Assembly: GCA_035048495.1 (NCBI GenBank)
Contig: CM068549.1
Span: 8,291,822 to 8,355,821 of the forward strand
Length of the DNA stretch: 64,000 nucleotides
Source of the DNA: Euptelea pleiosperma
Taxonomy: Eukaryota > Streptophyta > Magnoliopsida > Ranunculales > Eupteleaceae
Direction of reading: 5' to 3'
The notes under the pieces are model-generated. The model saw only the letters and a program-made list of their open reading frames with translations. It searched no databases and was not told the DNA's origin. The position numbers and the translations under genes are program-made. Below, piece after piece: positions 22,471 to 32,777 of this stretch (positions within the stretch are counted from its first letter, which is position 1; each line of letters starts with the position of its first letter).

Positions 22471-23045
22471 GGTCTAAAATAAATAGAGAGAGAAATAGGA
22501 GAGAGGTGAGAGAAAAATACAAAAGTAATAACATTGGAGGGTTTTGAACCCTGGTCTTCTTTACTCTTTCTCGTCTGCTTCACCAATTAGTCAAACTTAT
22601 CATTTGATGTCAATTGGTGTGGCCTTTAACACCTTTGTCCTTCTCTTGGTCTCTAGCTATTCTTCTATCTTAGTCCTTATTCCGACTCTACTATCCTTTG
22701 CCCGTACATGTCTCCTATCTTTTTATCATAGCCTGCTGGCTCTTTAAGCTTTGATAGAAGTCTTCTGTGGTTGATAGTGGGCCCGCCAGTCGTCGAGAAT
22801 CGCCCGATAGGGTCTCCTACAAGTGAAAAAGCATGTAATTAGATTCAACTAAAATAGCTTGATACTGGACTATCCGAAATGCATATATTTCATACAAATA
22901 GTCGATTTTCGTCTAAAGAATACATTCTACGCAATGGAAGAAACTCTTATGTGGAAAACTCGATGAAAATATAAGTTTTACGTAGGAGAATGCGACATCG
23001 CTATAAGGATAATGGCTTAAAATAAGCACATTTGAGAGAATATCA

Positions 23046-24330
23046 ACACTCAATCTCCCTACAATGCCATTCTTGGGTAAGGATGGATTCACAAGATGAA
23101 GGCTGTCCCCTCTACCTATCACTAGATGATCCAGTTTCTCACCAAGCAGGGTACGATGGAGATCAGGGGAGACCAAATGTCAGCCAAGAGGTGCTACTCG
23201 ATAGTCCTCACCTCAACGAGCTCGCTACCAAAGACAGAAGGCCACTGTCAAGCGAGATCACCAGGGAACGCTTCTACCCGATGTACACATGTCAGAGGTA
23301 GCATGCGGCAGCGAGCTCGTAGCTGGTCGGTAGCTAGATAACGAGCTAGCAGCTTGACATCCGCCGACTGAAAAAATAACTTCAACAGTCCTTTCTGACC
23401 TTCCTAATATGTCAGCAGGAAGGTCGTCAGCTAGTATCTCAGCATAGCAACCAGCAGGGCTTCTCCAGGGCGAAAGAGAAATGGAGAATCTAGAACGGAA
23501 AAAGCCCACAGTAGAGCCGATAGAGGAGGTGAACATCCGAACCAAAGAAGATCCGAGAATAACCTTCATCGGTTCAATGCTGACCCCAGAAGAGAAAGAA
23601 GAAGTAACAAAGTTCCTCGCAGAGAATAAAAGTGTGTTCGCCTGGTCACTTGAAGAGATGCCGAGAATCGATCCCGAAGTCTCCTGCCACAAACTGAACG
23701 TCGATCCAAAATACCCTCCGATGAGGTAGAAATCAAGGAGGACTACACCCGAGAAACAGATAGCTATACGAGATGAGATTGATAGGCTGCTAAAGGCGGG
23801 ATTCCTCAAAGAAGTGAGTAACTCGAGATGGCTTGCAAACATAGTTGTAGTGCCCAAGAAGAACGACAAGATCATGGTGTGCATCGACTTCACAAACTTG
23901 AACAAGGCGTGTCCCAAAGATCCCTATCTGTTGCCAAGGATCGACCGGCTGGTGGATGCGACCACTGGGTATGGAATGCTGTCCTTCATGGATGGATATT
24001 CAGGGTACAACCAGATTCCACTATATAGCCCCGACCAAGAGAAAACGGCCTTCACGACCGAACGAGGCGTGTTTTGCTATACAGTAATGCTGATTGGGTT
24101 GAAGAACGCAGGGGCGACCTACCAAAGGCTGGTAAACAAGATATTCCACGACTTGATAGGGACATCGATGGAAGTCTACATCGACGATATGATTGTCAAA
24201 AGCAAGCAATGAGCGACGCATATGCAAGATTTGGAGCAGACCTTCTGCAGGTTGCACCAACATCAGAGGAAGCTCAACCCGTCAAAATGTAAATTTGGCA
24301 TCACATCGGGAAAATTCCTAGGTCAAAGTG
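23046..24330 (+). pseudogene. Reverse transcriptase region of I
   Basis: 23126-23260 reads QGTMEIRGDQMSAKRCY, the protease-RT linker of this lineage. From 23481 the pre-RT block ends VFAWSLEEMPRIDPEVSCHK. From 23814 the RT palm reads VCIDFTNLNKACPKDPYLLP, SFMDGYSGYNQI, GLKNAGATYQRLVNKIF and the catalytic YIDDMIVKSK (YIDD codons at 24177-24188). The enzyme would copy element RNA into cDNA in the particle. A TAG at 23727-23729 and a TGA at 24210-24212 interrupt one continuous frame where family members have CAG and CGA. A small deletion follows the FLG motif near 24320. Confidence 0.88.
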
Positions 24331-24950
24331 AACTTAGAGCAGATTCGGGCTTTGACTGATAGCCCTCCCAGAAGAACAGAAAAGAGGTCCAGAAGTTGGC
24401 AGGGAGAATAGCTGCGTTAAGCCATTTCATCTCAAGGTCAACTGATAGGTGCAGGCCGCTTTTCCACCTGCTCAAGAAGAATGGCATCTTTGAGTGGATG
24501 GACGAATGCGAGCTAGCACTCAAAAAGGTGAAGGAGTATTTAGCTCAACCTCCTATCCTATCCCACCCCGAGCCAGGGGAGGCCCTAGGACTATACCTGG
24601 AGGCTACAGAAGGATCGGTAAGTGTGGTGCTATTTCATGAAACAAATGAAGGAGAGAAACCTGTCTACTTCGTCAGTAAAGCCTTGGTAGAGGCCGAGGC
24701 CCGGTACACCACACTTGAAAGGGCCGCACTCGCCCTCGTCTACGCATCCAAGAGATTGAAACCATATTTTGAGGACCGGGTAATCACCGTCTACACCAAG
24801 TATCCCTTGAATATACTTGGAAAGATGGATCTCTCCGGAAGAATGGCAAAGTGGGCCGTATACCTAGCTCAGTATGACATACGCTATGAACCGCGTACTT
24901 CCGAGAAAGGTCACGCCTTGGCAGGATTCCTCACAGATTTTTTGGTCTAG
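24331..24950 (+). pseudogene. RT-connection and first RNase H of I
   Basis: After a one-base frameshift near 24383 the frame reads VQKLAGRIAALSHFISRS, then FEWMDECELALKKVKEYL, then LYLEATEGSVSVVLF, KPVYFVSKALVEAEARYTTL and ERAALALVYASKRLKPYF. This is the Ty3-type RNase H that follows RT and degrades the RNA strand. It ends at TAG 24948-24950, where a CAG is expected. Confidence 0.82.
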
Positions 24951-25189
24951 GATATGCCGACACCCGGAAACGGAGACACAGATGTTTTACCACTCCCAGA
25001 GATTCCAGCTACTCTGAGAAACCAGGGAGGATAGAAGTTGTTCACCGATGGATCAGCAAACGACAGAGATTCAGGGGTCGGGATAGTGCTAATATCCCTA
25101 GAGAACCTATACTTGGAAAAGGAAATCAAGCTTGGATTCAAAGCCTCAAACAATGAGGTCGAATACGAAGCCGTGGTGGCCGGACTGAC

Positions 25190-28100
25190 TGATATTCGCT
25201 CAAAAGTGCTTATTTTAAGCAATTATCCTTTTAGCGTTATCGCACTCTCTTACGTAAAAGGCTCTATTTATCTACTTTTCTACGTAAGAGTCTCTTCTGT
25301 TGTGTAGAACACACTTTTCTGGACAAAATGGTATATTTGCATGCATTAAACACATTTTCGGAAGTCAGATATTAAGCCGTTCTGATAAAATCTCATTACG
25401 CGCTTCTTCTGTCGCAGGAAACCCCGATGGGACGATTCTCGAGACTTGTGGGCCCAAATCGATCATGAAAGCCCATTATTAAAGCTTAAAGAGCCCACAT
25501 ATTATGACTAAGAGATATGGGCCAAATACGGGCTGAAAAAGAGGACCGAAGAGTCGGCCCAAAGAACGAAGAGAGCGGAAGAGCCAATGACCAAGAGACG
25601 GACCAAAGCGTCTAAAGCCGCATGAATCAACAAGGAATGATGGTCTGCTCTACTGGTGAAGCGTGAGGAGCAGCACAATGAAGACCAGGGTTCCAGACCC
25701 TCTGCCAGTGATTTTCTCTCCAATTTCTAACATTTTCTCTCTCATCTCCCCTAATTCTCTCTCTTCTCTCGAAATCCTAACTTTCTTTCTTCTAGCTCTA
25801 ATCGACTCTCTATCCTTGACCTATCACCCTTATCCATCAAATCCACCGTTCGATCGTAATCTGATCCATCCATCCTATGCATCTGACCATCCGATCGTGC
25901 TACCGATCAGTTGATCATCCATCCTATCAACCATCCGATCTCCATTGTAAAATATCAGTCCCTAGGGCATGTTTGATTGTAGAGAAATGCCTCAAATGAT
26001 TGATTGTGGCTGAGAGCGTAGAGCTCGATTTTCGAGGAAAGAAAAATACATTTTTCCTCGATGGGTATTTCAAGGGGAAAATGCATTTTTCTCCCCTGGC
26101 AACCAAACGCGCCCTAACCCACATCCATCGAGCCCAGTGGCCCACTATCCTTCTCACCTACCTTCTGGCCCATGGCCGATGCACTCTGGGCCCACGATTT
26201 TTAGCGTTCCCATTGGCCAACCACTGGCCGACACGTGGCATCATCTCTCGGCCAGTGATCAATCAACCTCATGGCCAAATAGCCCACGAGCCCAAGCCCG
26301 TAACCCCCTTATCATTTATAAAAATAAAAAAAATAAAAAATAAAAAAATCTTTTTTAGAAACCGTGGATTTCTAAGAGAGAAACCCACGGTTTCTCCCAT
26401 AAGAGAGGAACCCCTAGAAACCCTAGGGGAGCTCTTCTTTTCTTCCTTCTTCTCTTTCTTTCTTCTCTCCTTCTTCCTCCTCGTCGTGGTCTTCTCCGAC
26501 GAGCTGGTGGTGCTCCGCCTTTTCTTCTTCTTCTTTTTCTTCTTCTTCTTCTTTCTTCTCTTCTGCCCACGCAGCACCGTCTCTTCCCTCTTCTGCTACT
26601 GCTGTGGCTGTTACCGCCCAGCCACCACTACTTAACCGCCCCCTTCATCCTCTATCGCCGGACTGGTTCGTCTCCTACCGCCGGTGAAGCTGCTGCCCAA
26701 GAGAGAACAGCAACACCAAACCCATTCCCTCTTTCCTTCTCCATCTCTTAACGCCCCTCTCTTCCTTTCTTCTCTCCACTTCTCCCCTCCATTCTTGAGC
26801 CGCCACCTACCATGCTTCTCCACTGCCACGAGCTCCAACCTGTGACGCCCTTAACGTGAACACCAGCAGGTGATTCTTGATAGTGCTCCGCCCCTCTCTC
26901 TCACGTTGGAACATCACCACCCAGTACCGTTTCTGCTGCTGGTGCTCCTCCTCGCTTGCCGTCAACCCCCATCGCTTCTACCCAGCATTTCCGCCCTCTA
27001 TTGGGGCCAGCGTCTCCCCACCTGCTCTCACAAATCTCCATTGTCGGAGTTGCAACTCCGGCAACACTAGCAAAAAAAAAAGAAAAAAAAAAAGAAGAAA
27101 ACTAGAAGAAGGGAAGGAAGAAGGGAGGAGGAAGATCCTCACCTGTCGCCTGCACCACACACCTGCCCTCCACGCCTCTATCAGCCACATCTGCATCTCA
27201 CCGCCCAGCACCACCACCGACCATTAGCACCGTCCAACCTCCATATCATGGCCTGCAACACTTGCAGGCCGTTAGCTTCTTCTTCGGGCGATCATCCTCA
27301 CTGTTGCGCCTCCACCCTTGCAAGAACCAACAACACCTGCAACATCTTTGCAGACCCATGCGCTCCCAACTGAACACCTTGCAGGTCGTCTGAAACTTCA
27401 CCAGGAATCGAAGTTGTAGGTTGTCCTCTCCCCCCCCCCCCCAAGAGCAAAAATAGAAAAAGAAAAAAAAAAGAGGAGAAGAAGAAGTGAAAGACGGCCC
27501 ACACTTCAACCAAGTTGCAGGCCGTTTCCTCGTCTCCTAGCCGCTGCCACTACCCCCTTGGACAGCACCACATCAAGGCCATTCACTCCTCATGGAGCAC
27601 CCACGTGTGCACATGCTTTCTCCTTGGCCGAATCTCCATAGTCTGACCCTCCAATGGTAATTGTGTAAAATGATCTCTCCACCTTTCTTTCTCTCTCTAG
27701 CTCTCTTTAACGCTCTCTTTCTCTCTATAGCTTTATCTCTCTAGATTTCTCTTTCCCTCTCTAAATCTCACTTTCTCTCTCTACCTAGATCATTCTCTCA
27801 CTTTCTCTCTCTACCATTACTTTCTCTCTCTAACTATTTCTACCACTTTCTCGCTCTACCTTCTCTCTCTAATTTCTTTAGTTAATTCCGTTTGCTTTAG
27901 TTTTATTTATTGCTTATTTTTATTCAAGTATTGTAAGTTGAATTATAATTGAATGAAGTTTGATTTTGAAAGTTATGCTTTTCTTGAGTTTTCTTTAATT
28001 CATGCTTCGTATGATTAATATCTCACCAAAATTCATGTTTTAAAACCGATCGCCATCTCTCTCATCTATCCACCATTCGAAGCAGTTCCATCATTATTGT

Positions 28101-28252
28101 TCTTTTATTACCCTAACCCCGAGTGCGGACGATATCCGACACGAGCCACTGTGCAAAATTGCCCATTTTACAGGTTAAATGTCTCGGATCAATTAAAAAT
28201 GTGTTGAAGTTAGGGTTTCCATAACCAACGACGCAGAAAAACCCTACTTTCA
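25190..28252 (+). mobile_element. Solo LTR M (long form)
   Basis: Starts TGATATTCGCTCAAAAGTGC, ends ACCCTACTTTCA, 3063 bp. It is flanked by a perfect 5-bp target duplication CTGAC (25185-25189 and 28253-28257). There is no internal sequence, so it is a solo LTR left by LTR-LTR recombination. It contains a CT-rich region (27660-27870), TTC repeats (26515-26560), the palindromes at 27045-27060 and 27250-27270, and in U5 the GAGTGCGGACGATATCCGAC block found in every family LTR. Confidence 0.93.
25247..25290. promoter_or_regulatory. Inverted repeat CTCTTACGTA in U3 of the LTR family
   Basis: CTCTTACGTA at 25247-25256 is matched by TACGTAAGAG at 25281-25290, with the TTACGTAA palindrome in the left arm. 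Comparable TACGTA pairs about 30 bp apart are near the U3 end of the D, F, C and G LTRs. ACGT cores are typical bZIP contacts; regulation is inferred only. Confidence 0.5.
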
Positions 28253-28621
28253 CTGACCCTAGCGTGCGACCTCAACATAGTCGATCTAGAAGTCTATAGC
28301 GACTCCTAGCTCGTGGTAAGTCAATACGGTGGAACTTTCCAGACAAGGGACGACAAAATGGGAGCATACCTTGCAGTCGTAAAGGACCTGGCCAGGCACT
28401 TCGAGAGGATCAGCCTTCACCAGTTGCAATGCCACGAAAATTGACACGCAGATTCCCTAGCATACCTGTCCACTATGATAGGCGGAACCTTCTCAAGGAA
28501 GGTATCAGTGGAATATCAAGAGCAACCTAGCATTCGTCCCTTCGAGGATCTAAGGGTACCAGATGTTGGGCAGACAGAAAAAGGTCATGAAGTCACCAAT
28601 GTTGGCCAAATAAGCAACAAC

Positions 28622-28830
28622 CGGCAGACGGCCACTAACGACCAAACGGCCAGGAGTCGGCAGGTGGCGTGATATCAGCAGATGGCCATTGACGACCAGG
28701 AGTTGGTAGGTGGTGCAATATCAGCAGACGGCCATTGATGACCCGACGGCCAGGTGTCGGCAGGTGGCGTAATACCAGCAGATGGCCACTGACGAGCAGA
28801 CGGCCAATAGTCGGTAGGCGACCATTTACC
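28622..28830 (+). repeat. Minisatellite between RNase H and integrase of I
   Basis: About three and a half degenerate units built from CAGCAGAYGGCCA, GACGACC and GTCGGCAGGTGGCGTAAT. It would encode a variable linker, but the frame has a stop near 28670. Confidence 0.7.
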
Positions 28831-28832
28831 AG

Positions 28833-30084
28833 GTGACAGCCGAAAGCCAGCAGCCAGACAATGGGGGCGACCCCGGCTGGGTTGATGAATTACGCTTGTG
28901 CCTGTCTACTTCAATGTCTCCTGACGAGAAATCTAGGGCCCGGAAGATACAACGAGTTGCTAGGAGGTACACTCTGATAGGTCAGGACCTATATAGGAAA
29001 TCTACTTTGGGTCCCCTCTTGAGGTGTATCACCCCAAGTGAGGCAGAAGACATAATGCGAGAAATCCACACTGGCGAGTGTGGGAATCACTCGAGGGCGA
29101 GGACCCTCGCCCACAAGGCTATTTCCCAGGGCTACTTTTGGCCATACATGCAGAAGGACGCCAAGATGTTCGTACGAAAGTGCGCCAACTGCCAGAAGCA
29201 TTCTCCCATTCTGAAATCCTCGGCGGAAGAAATGCACCCGGTATTCAGCCCTTGGCGATTCGCCAAATGGGGCCTAGACATAATGGGACCCTTCCCTAGA
29301 GCTCCCGGCAACATCCGCTTCCTACTAGTCACAACCGATTACTTCACCATGTGGATTGAGGCTGTCCCACTGGTGCAAGTTCACGCCTCTCATGTCAGAA
29401 GATTTCTATGGGAGAATATCGTGTGTAGATTTGGAGTACCCCAAGAGATCGTAACTGACAACGGGAGTCAATTTGACGCTACCAAGATCAAAATGCTTTG
29501 TCAGACCTTGAACATCAAATAGAGCTTGTTGACCCCAAGATTCTCCCAAAGTAAGGGAATCGCCGAGGCAGCAAACAGGGCTATCCTCGACAACTTGAAG
29601 AAGAGGCTAGAGTAGGCCAAAGGAAGATGGGCGGAAGAGCTACCTAGGGTCCTTTGGGTTTACAGAACTACACCCCAATGGACTATCGGGGAGTCACCTT
29701 TCTCCTTAACTTATGGCGTTGAGGTAGTAATCCCCACTGAGGCTTTGATTCCAACATCCAAATCTAAGGCCGTGGAGTCGGGCAATAATGACGAGATTTT
29801 AGCCCAAGATAAGGACCTATTGGAGGAGCGATGGGAGTAAGCTATGTTAAAACTCGCGGACTACCAGTAGAGGATCAAGAGGTCCTTCGACAGGCGAGTC
29901 AGAAGACGAACTTTCAATCCTAGAGACCTTGTGCTTAGGAAGGTGTTTGACAACACAAAGGAGGCTGGAAGCGAAAAATTGGGAAGGCTCCTACATCGTG
30001 GATCGCATCGGACAACAAAGAGAATATTTCTTAAAGACCAGTGAAGGGGATGTACTAAAAAGGCTTTGGAATGCCTTTAATTTA
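28833..30084 (+). pseudogene. Integrase of I
   Basis: From 28833 to 29522 the frame is open for 229 codons: the HHCC zinc finger (HTGECGNHSRARTLAHK..., then CANCQKH), then the catalytic core with WGLDIMGPFP (first Asp), VTDNGSQFD (second Asp) and, after a TAG at 29521-29523, KGIAEAANRAIL with the catalytic Glu. It continues with stops near 29613, 29838 and 29868 and a frameshift near 29960, to a C-terminal block ending in a NAFNLLTFY-like motif at about 30084. It would insert the cDNA into host DNA. The residues of the DDE triad are all still encoded, but the frame is broken. Confidence 0.88.
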
Positions 30085-30150
30085 CTCACCTTTTATCAAT
30101 GAAATACGATCTCGTTTAATCTCAAAAGCAATTCAGCTATCAAACCACCA

Positions 30151-30980
30151 CTCAGAAAAGTCCCATCAATGGGCTGGTATTCCTGACAGCCCACAGGATA
30201 CCCCGTCAAAAGTAAGTCCTCTTAAAAGGCCGATGTGTCCTTACATCGAAGGTTATAATGACCTCGATGCATGGAACACCGAACAGATCAGATTCGCAGT
30301 CAGCCTCTTAGAAGGTCGGTGCGTCCGACCGCCGATCAGTATGCTGACCCCGGCGGAAGGAATATTGATCAGTAAAAGTCCCAACCAGTGGAAAAAGGTA
30401 TTTCAACCGGCCAAGAAATGACCTTACTCAGAAAAGTCCCATCAATGGGCCAGGATTCCTGACAGCCTACAGGATACCCCATCAAAAGTAAGTCCTCTCA
30501 AAAGGCCGATGTGTCTTTACATCGAAGGTTATAATGACCTCGATGCACGGAACATCGACCAGATCTGATTCGCAGTCAGCCTCTCAGAAGGCTGATGCGT
30601 TCGACTATCCATCAGTACGCTGACCCCGGTGGGAAGAATATTGCTCAGCAAAAGTCCCAACCAGTGGGAAAAGGCATTTCAACGGGTGAAGAAATGACCT
30701 TACACTCAGAAAAGTCCCATCAATGGGCCATGATTCCTGACAGCCCATAGTATACTTGATCAAAAGTAAGTCCTCTCAGAAGGCCGATGTGTCCTTACAT
30801 CGAGGGTTATAATGACCTTGACGCACGGAACATCGAACAGATCAGATTCGCAGTCAGCCTCTCAGAAGGCCGATGCATCCGACCGCTGATCAGTATGCTA
30901 ACCCCGGCGGAAGGAATATTGTTCGGTAAAAGTCCCAACCTATGTGAATAGACACCTCAAATAGGTCAAGAAATGACCTA
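30151..30980 (+). repeat. Three tandem copies of a ~277-bp unit, 3' region of I
   Basis: Units begin CTCAGAAAAGTCCCATCAAT at 30151, 30427 and 30705. Each carries AAGGCCGATG, ACATCGA.GGTTATAATGACCT, and CCGATCAGTA-like segments. Long tandem repeats between pol and the 3' LTR are known from Tat/Retand-type elements. Confidence 0.9.
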
Positions 30981-31004
30981 GCACTCGTAATAAAATCACG
31001 TGAC

Positions 31005-31290
31005 TAGCAGATGGCTCCAGAGCAGTTCTGTCGTCTGTCCGCCAGACGATTGCAAACAGTTGTGCCGTCTGCCCGCCAGACGGCCCCAGAGCAGTTGTGC
31101 CGTCTGTCCACAGGACGGCTCTAGAACAGTTGTGCCATCTGACCTCCAGACGGCCCCCAAAATAGTTGTGCCATCTACCCGCCAGACGGCTCCAGAACAG
31201 TAGCGCTGTCTGCTCATCAGACGACTTCAGAGCAGTTGAGCCGTTTGCTCAGCAGAAGGCTCCACCACCGTCAGGTCATCTGCCCACTCG
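31005..31290 (+). repeat. 35-bp tandem repeat, about 8 units, hairpin-forming
   Basis: The unit is roughly CAGACGGCTCCAGAGCAGTT followed by GTGCCGTCTGYCCGC. CAGACGG and CCGTCTG form a 7-bp inverted pair within each unit and across units. Confidence 0.88.
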
Positions 31291-31411
31291 ATATCATACC
31301 GAACTCGTAGCCTAATGGAAACAGTTAAGCAAAAATCCCCTTTCGTTACAAAAAGGCGCCATACAACATCTACAGAAGTAAGCCAAGAAAAAAAAAGAGA
31401 GAAAAATGTTC

Positions 31412-32744
31412 AAGACTCCATTGGAGGGTCATCTTCGGGAGATTTAGCATCAACCGCAGCCATGGCAACATCGTAGCCAATCTGATAGCCGGAGTGATAG
31501 GCCGCATCCTGAAGAAGCAATGACTCGTCCTTAACAGCCTTCACCTCAGCTTATAGCTTCTCGATGAGGACTTGGCGCTCAACTGATAAAGATTGGGCAT
31601 TCGCCACCTGAGTTTGAGCTGCCAGGATATCCACGGAGAGGCGGTCACACTGCTTCTCGAGATCAGCACGTGCTTTCTTGACCTTCCTCTTCCTGGGACT
31701 CCTTGGCCTCCACCAGCTCGGCCTCCACCTTAGCAAGGGCTTCCTTGACCTTCCTCTTCCCCTCGTGCTCCTTAGCAAGCTGGGAATGATTCAGGCTAAG
31801 GTTGTAGGTCGCGTTCCTCTCCTTCTCCAGAGCCTCCGCCAGTTCACCCTTCAGCCTCGCGACCTCCTGGTCACTCGACTCAACCTGGGCCGAAAGCTTC
31901 CCCTCGCACTCCAGGGCCAGGTGGAGCTGGTTGTGGGGATCGTCTGTGAGATCGCACAGCCCAGAAAGGCAACATTACTCTGCAACGCACACCATATAGT
32001 TAGCCAAAACGACACAAATCCAAAGAGAAATCCGCAAAGAAGAGACAATGGTTACTTTGTGATCCCCTGGCTGACGCCGCCATAGGCTGCAAATGGGTCC
32101 GAAGGCATAGCACAGTTGAGTCAGTCCCGAGGCAGACATAGTTACTCAATCATGTACACTGCCACGTCAGGATCCGTTATGGAGCACTCTCCAGTGATCG
32201 GAATGCCCCCAGGCATGTAGCCAAAGGACACTGCGTACGGGCTTGCTGGAGATATGGGCCTAGAGGAAGGACTCGCCCCCGATTGGGTCTTAAAATGCCC
32301 AAAACAAATATTGAAGGGCTCGTTCGTAAAGATTTCCTCTATTGGGGGCAGGGTCTCCCCAAAAATAGTAGATGGGGCAGGGGAAGGAGCCGTCCCCGTA
32401 GAAGAACCCATGGCCGCCATTTGAGCAACTGGCGGCAAGCCTTTAGATGCCTGACGAGCTGGCGGCATACCACCAGACAGCTGCTCATCCGCCTGCTCGT
32501 TGCGACGTCCCGCCTGGTCGCTCGGTGGTGGAACGCCTTCAGCAGCAAGATGCCCTTGGAAGTAGGTGCCCGTGACCTCCTTCGCTTCAAAGGCTAGAGG
32601 AGGAGGAGGGCCTTCCCTCTTCGATCTGGTCCTCTTCCTCTTCTTCGTCACCTCAGCTTGAACAGGTGGTTCAGGGGCCATATCTTCCTTCACAACCACC
32701 AAAGGAGGAATCCAACAAATGGGGACAGCCCGGTAGGGGCCCAC
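31412..32744 (-). pseudogene. Antisense ORF of Tat-like element I
   Basis: The 200-codon 5' part (32744-32142) is rich in Pro/Ser/Ala with a basic cluster (KKRKRTRSKREG) that could be a nuclear signal. It stops at TAA, after which the same frame continues readable with another stop. The 3' part (about 31950-31412) encodes a coiled coil (LALECEGKLSAQVES, QEVARLKGELAEALEKERN, LEKQCDRLSVDILAAQTQV) and ends GYQIGYDVAMAAVDAKSPED. A possible intron has GTAACC at 32055 and TTGCAG ending at 31980, but phases do not join cleanly. Antisense extra ORFs in the 3' region are known from Tat-lineage elements; their role is not known to me. Element D inserted 33 bp upstream of its start. Confidence 0.65.
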
Positions 32745-32777
32745 TACAGGATCCAGAAAAGAGTAAGATCTGCTGTC

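Larger units (their letters stand above)
13768..23045 (-). mobile_element. Athila-like Ty3/Gypsy retrotransposon H, interrupted
   Basis: Read on the minus strand it has, in order: the 5' LTR (23045 down to about 18644, containing solo LTR A), a leader, a gag frame (17590-16625), a decayed downstream frame (to about 15430), and a hairpin and polypurine-like tract (15093-15058). Its 3' non-coding region is cut at 13768 by CACTA J; the 3' LTR must lie left of the window. The LTR end reads GAGAATATCA at 23045 and abuts element I. The U5/PBS junction is deleted near 18643, so H is dead. No pol is present. Confidence 0.8.
18644..23045 (-). repeat. 5' LTR (short form) of H, split by solo LTR A
   Basis: The two pieces 18644-19241 and 22267-23045 together (about 1.38 kb) align in reverse with the 1.59-kb LTR of D. 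Both show the CCGTTGGATCTAGAGAGATC block and the ATGGGCATGGGTC minisatellite. The outer end is GAGAATATCA (23045), the inverse of TGATATTCTC. The U5 end is missing. Confidence 0.75.
25023..28560 (+). pseudogene. Second (archaeal-like) RNase H of I, split by solo LTR M
   Basis: The first half (25035-25189) reads LFTDGSANDRDSGVGIVL with the first catalytic Asp, and NNEVEYEAVVAGL with the catalytic Glu. The second half resumes at 28253 and reads NIVDLEVYSDS with the next Asp, and later HADSLAYLS with the last Asp. The 3.06-kb LTR between them is flanked by CTGAC on both sides. Stops include TAG near 25032 (for TGG), TAG near 28306 (for CAG) and TGA near 28451. A second RNase H domain after the normal one is a known mark of Tat-lineage elements. 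Confidence 0.82.
23046..32777 (+). mobile_element. Tat-like Ty3/Gypsy retrotransposon I, partial
   Basis: Plus-strand pol order is protease-RT linker, RT, RNase H, a second RNase H, integrase, then a long 3' region with tandem repeats and an antisense ORF. That layout, including the second RNase H, is typical of the Tat/Retand lineage. The 5' part is cut off by H at 23045 and the 3' part by D at 32778. Solo LTR M splits the second RNase H. Many stop codons and frameshifts make it a relic; it is the oldest element in the window by nesting order. Confidence 0.8.

Noticed and set aside
23258..23917. Minus-strand frame of 219 residues opposite the RT
   Set aside because: It is the antisense shadow of a recognisable RT frame, with no family match.
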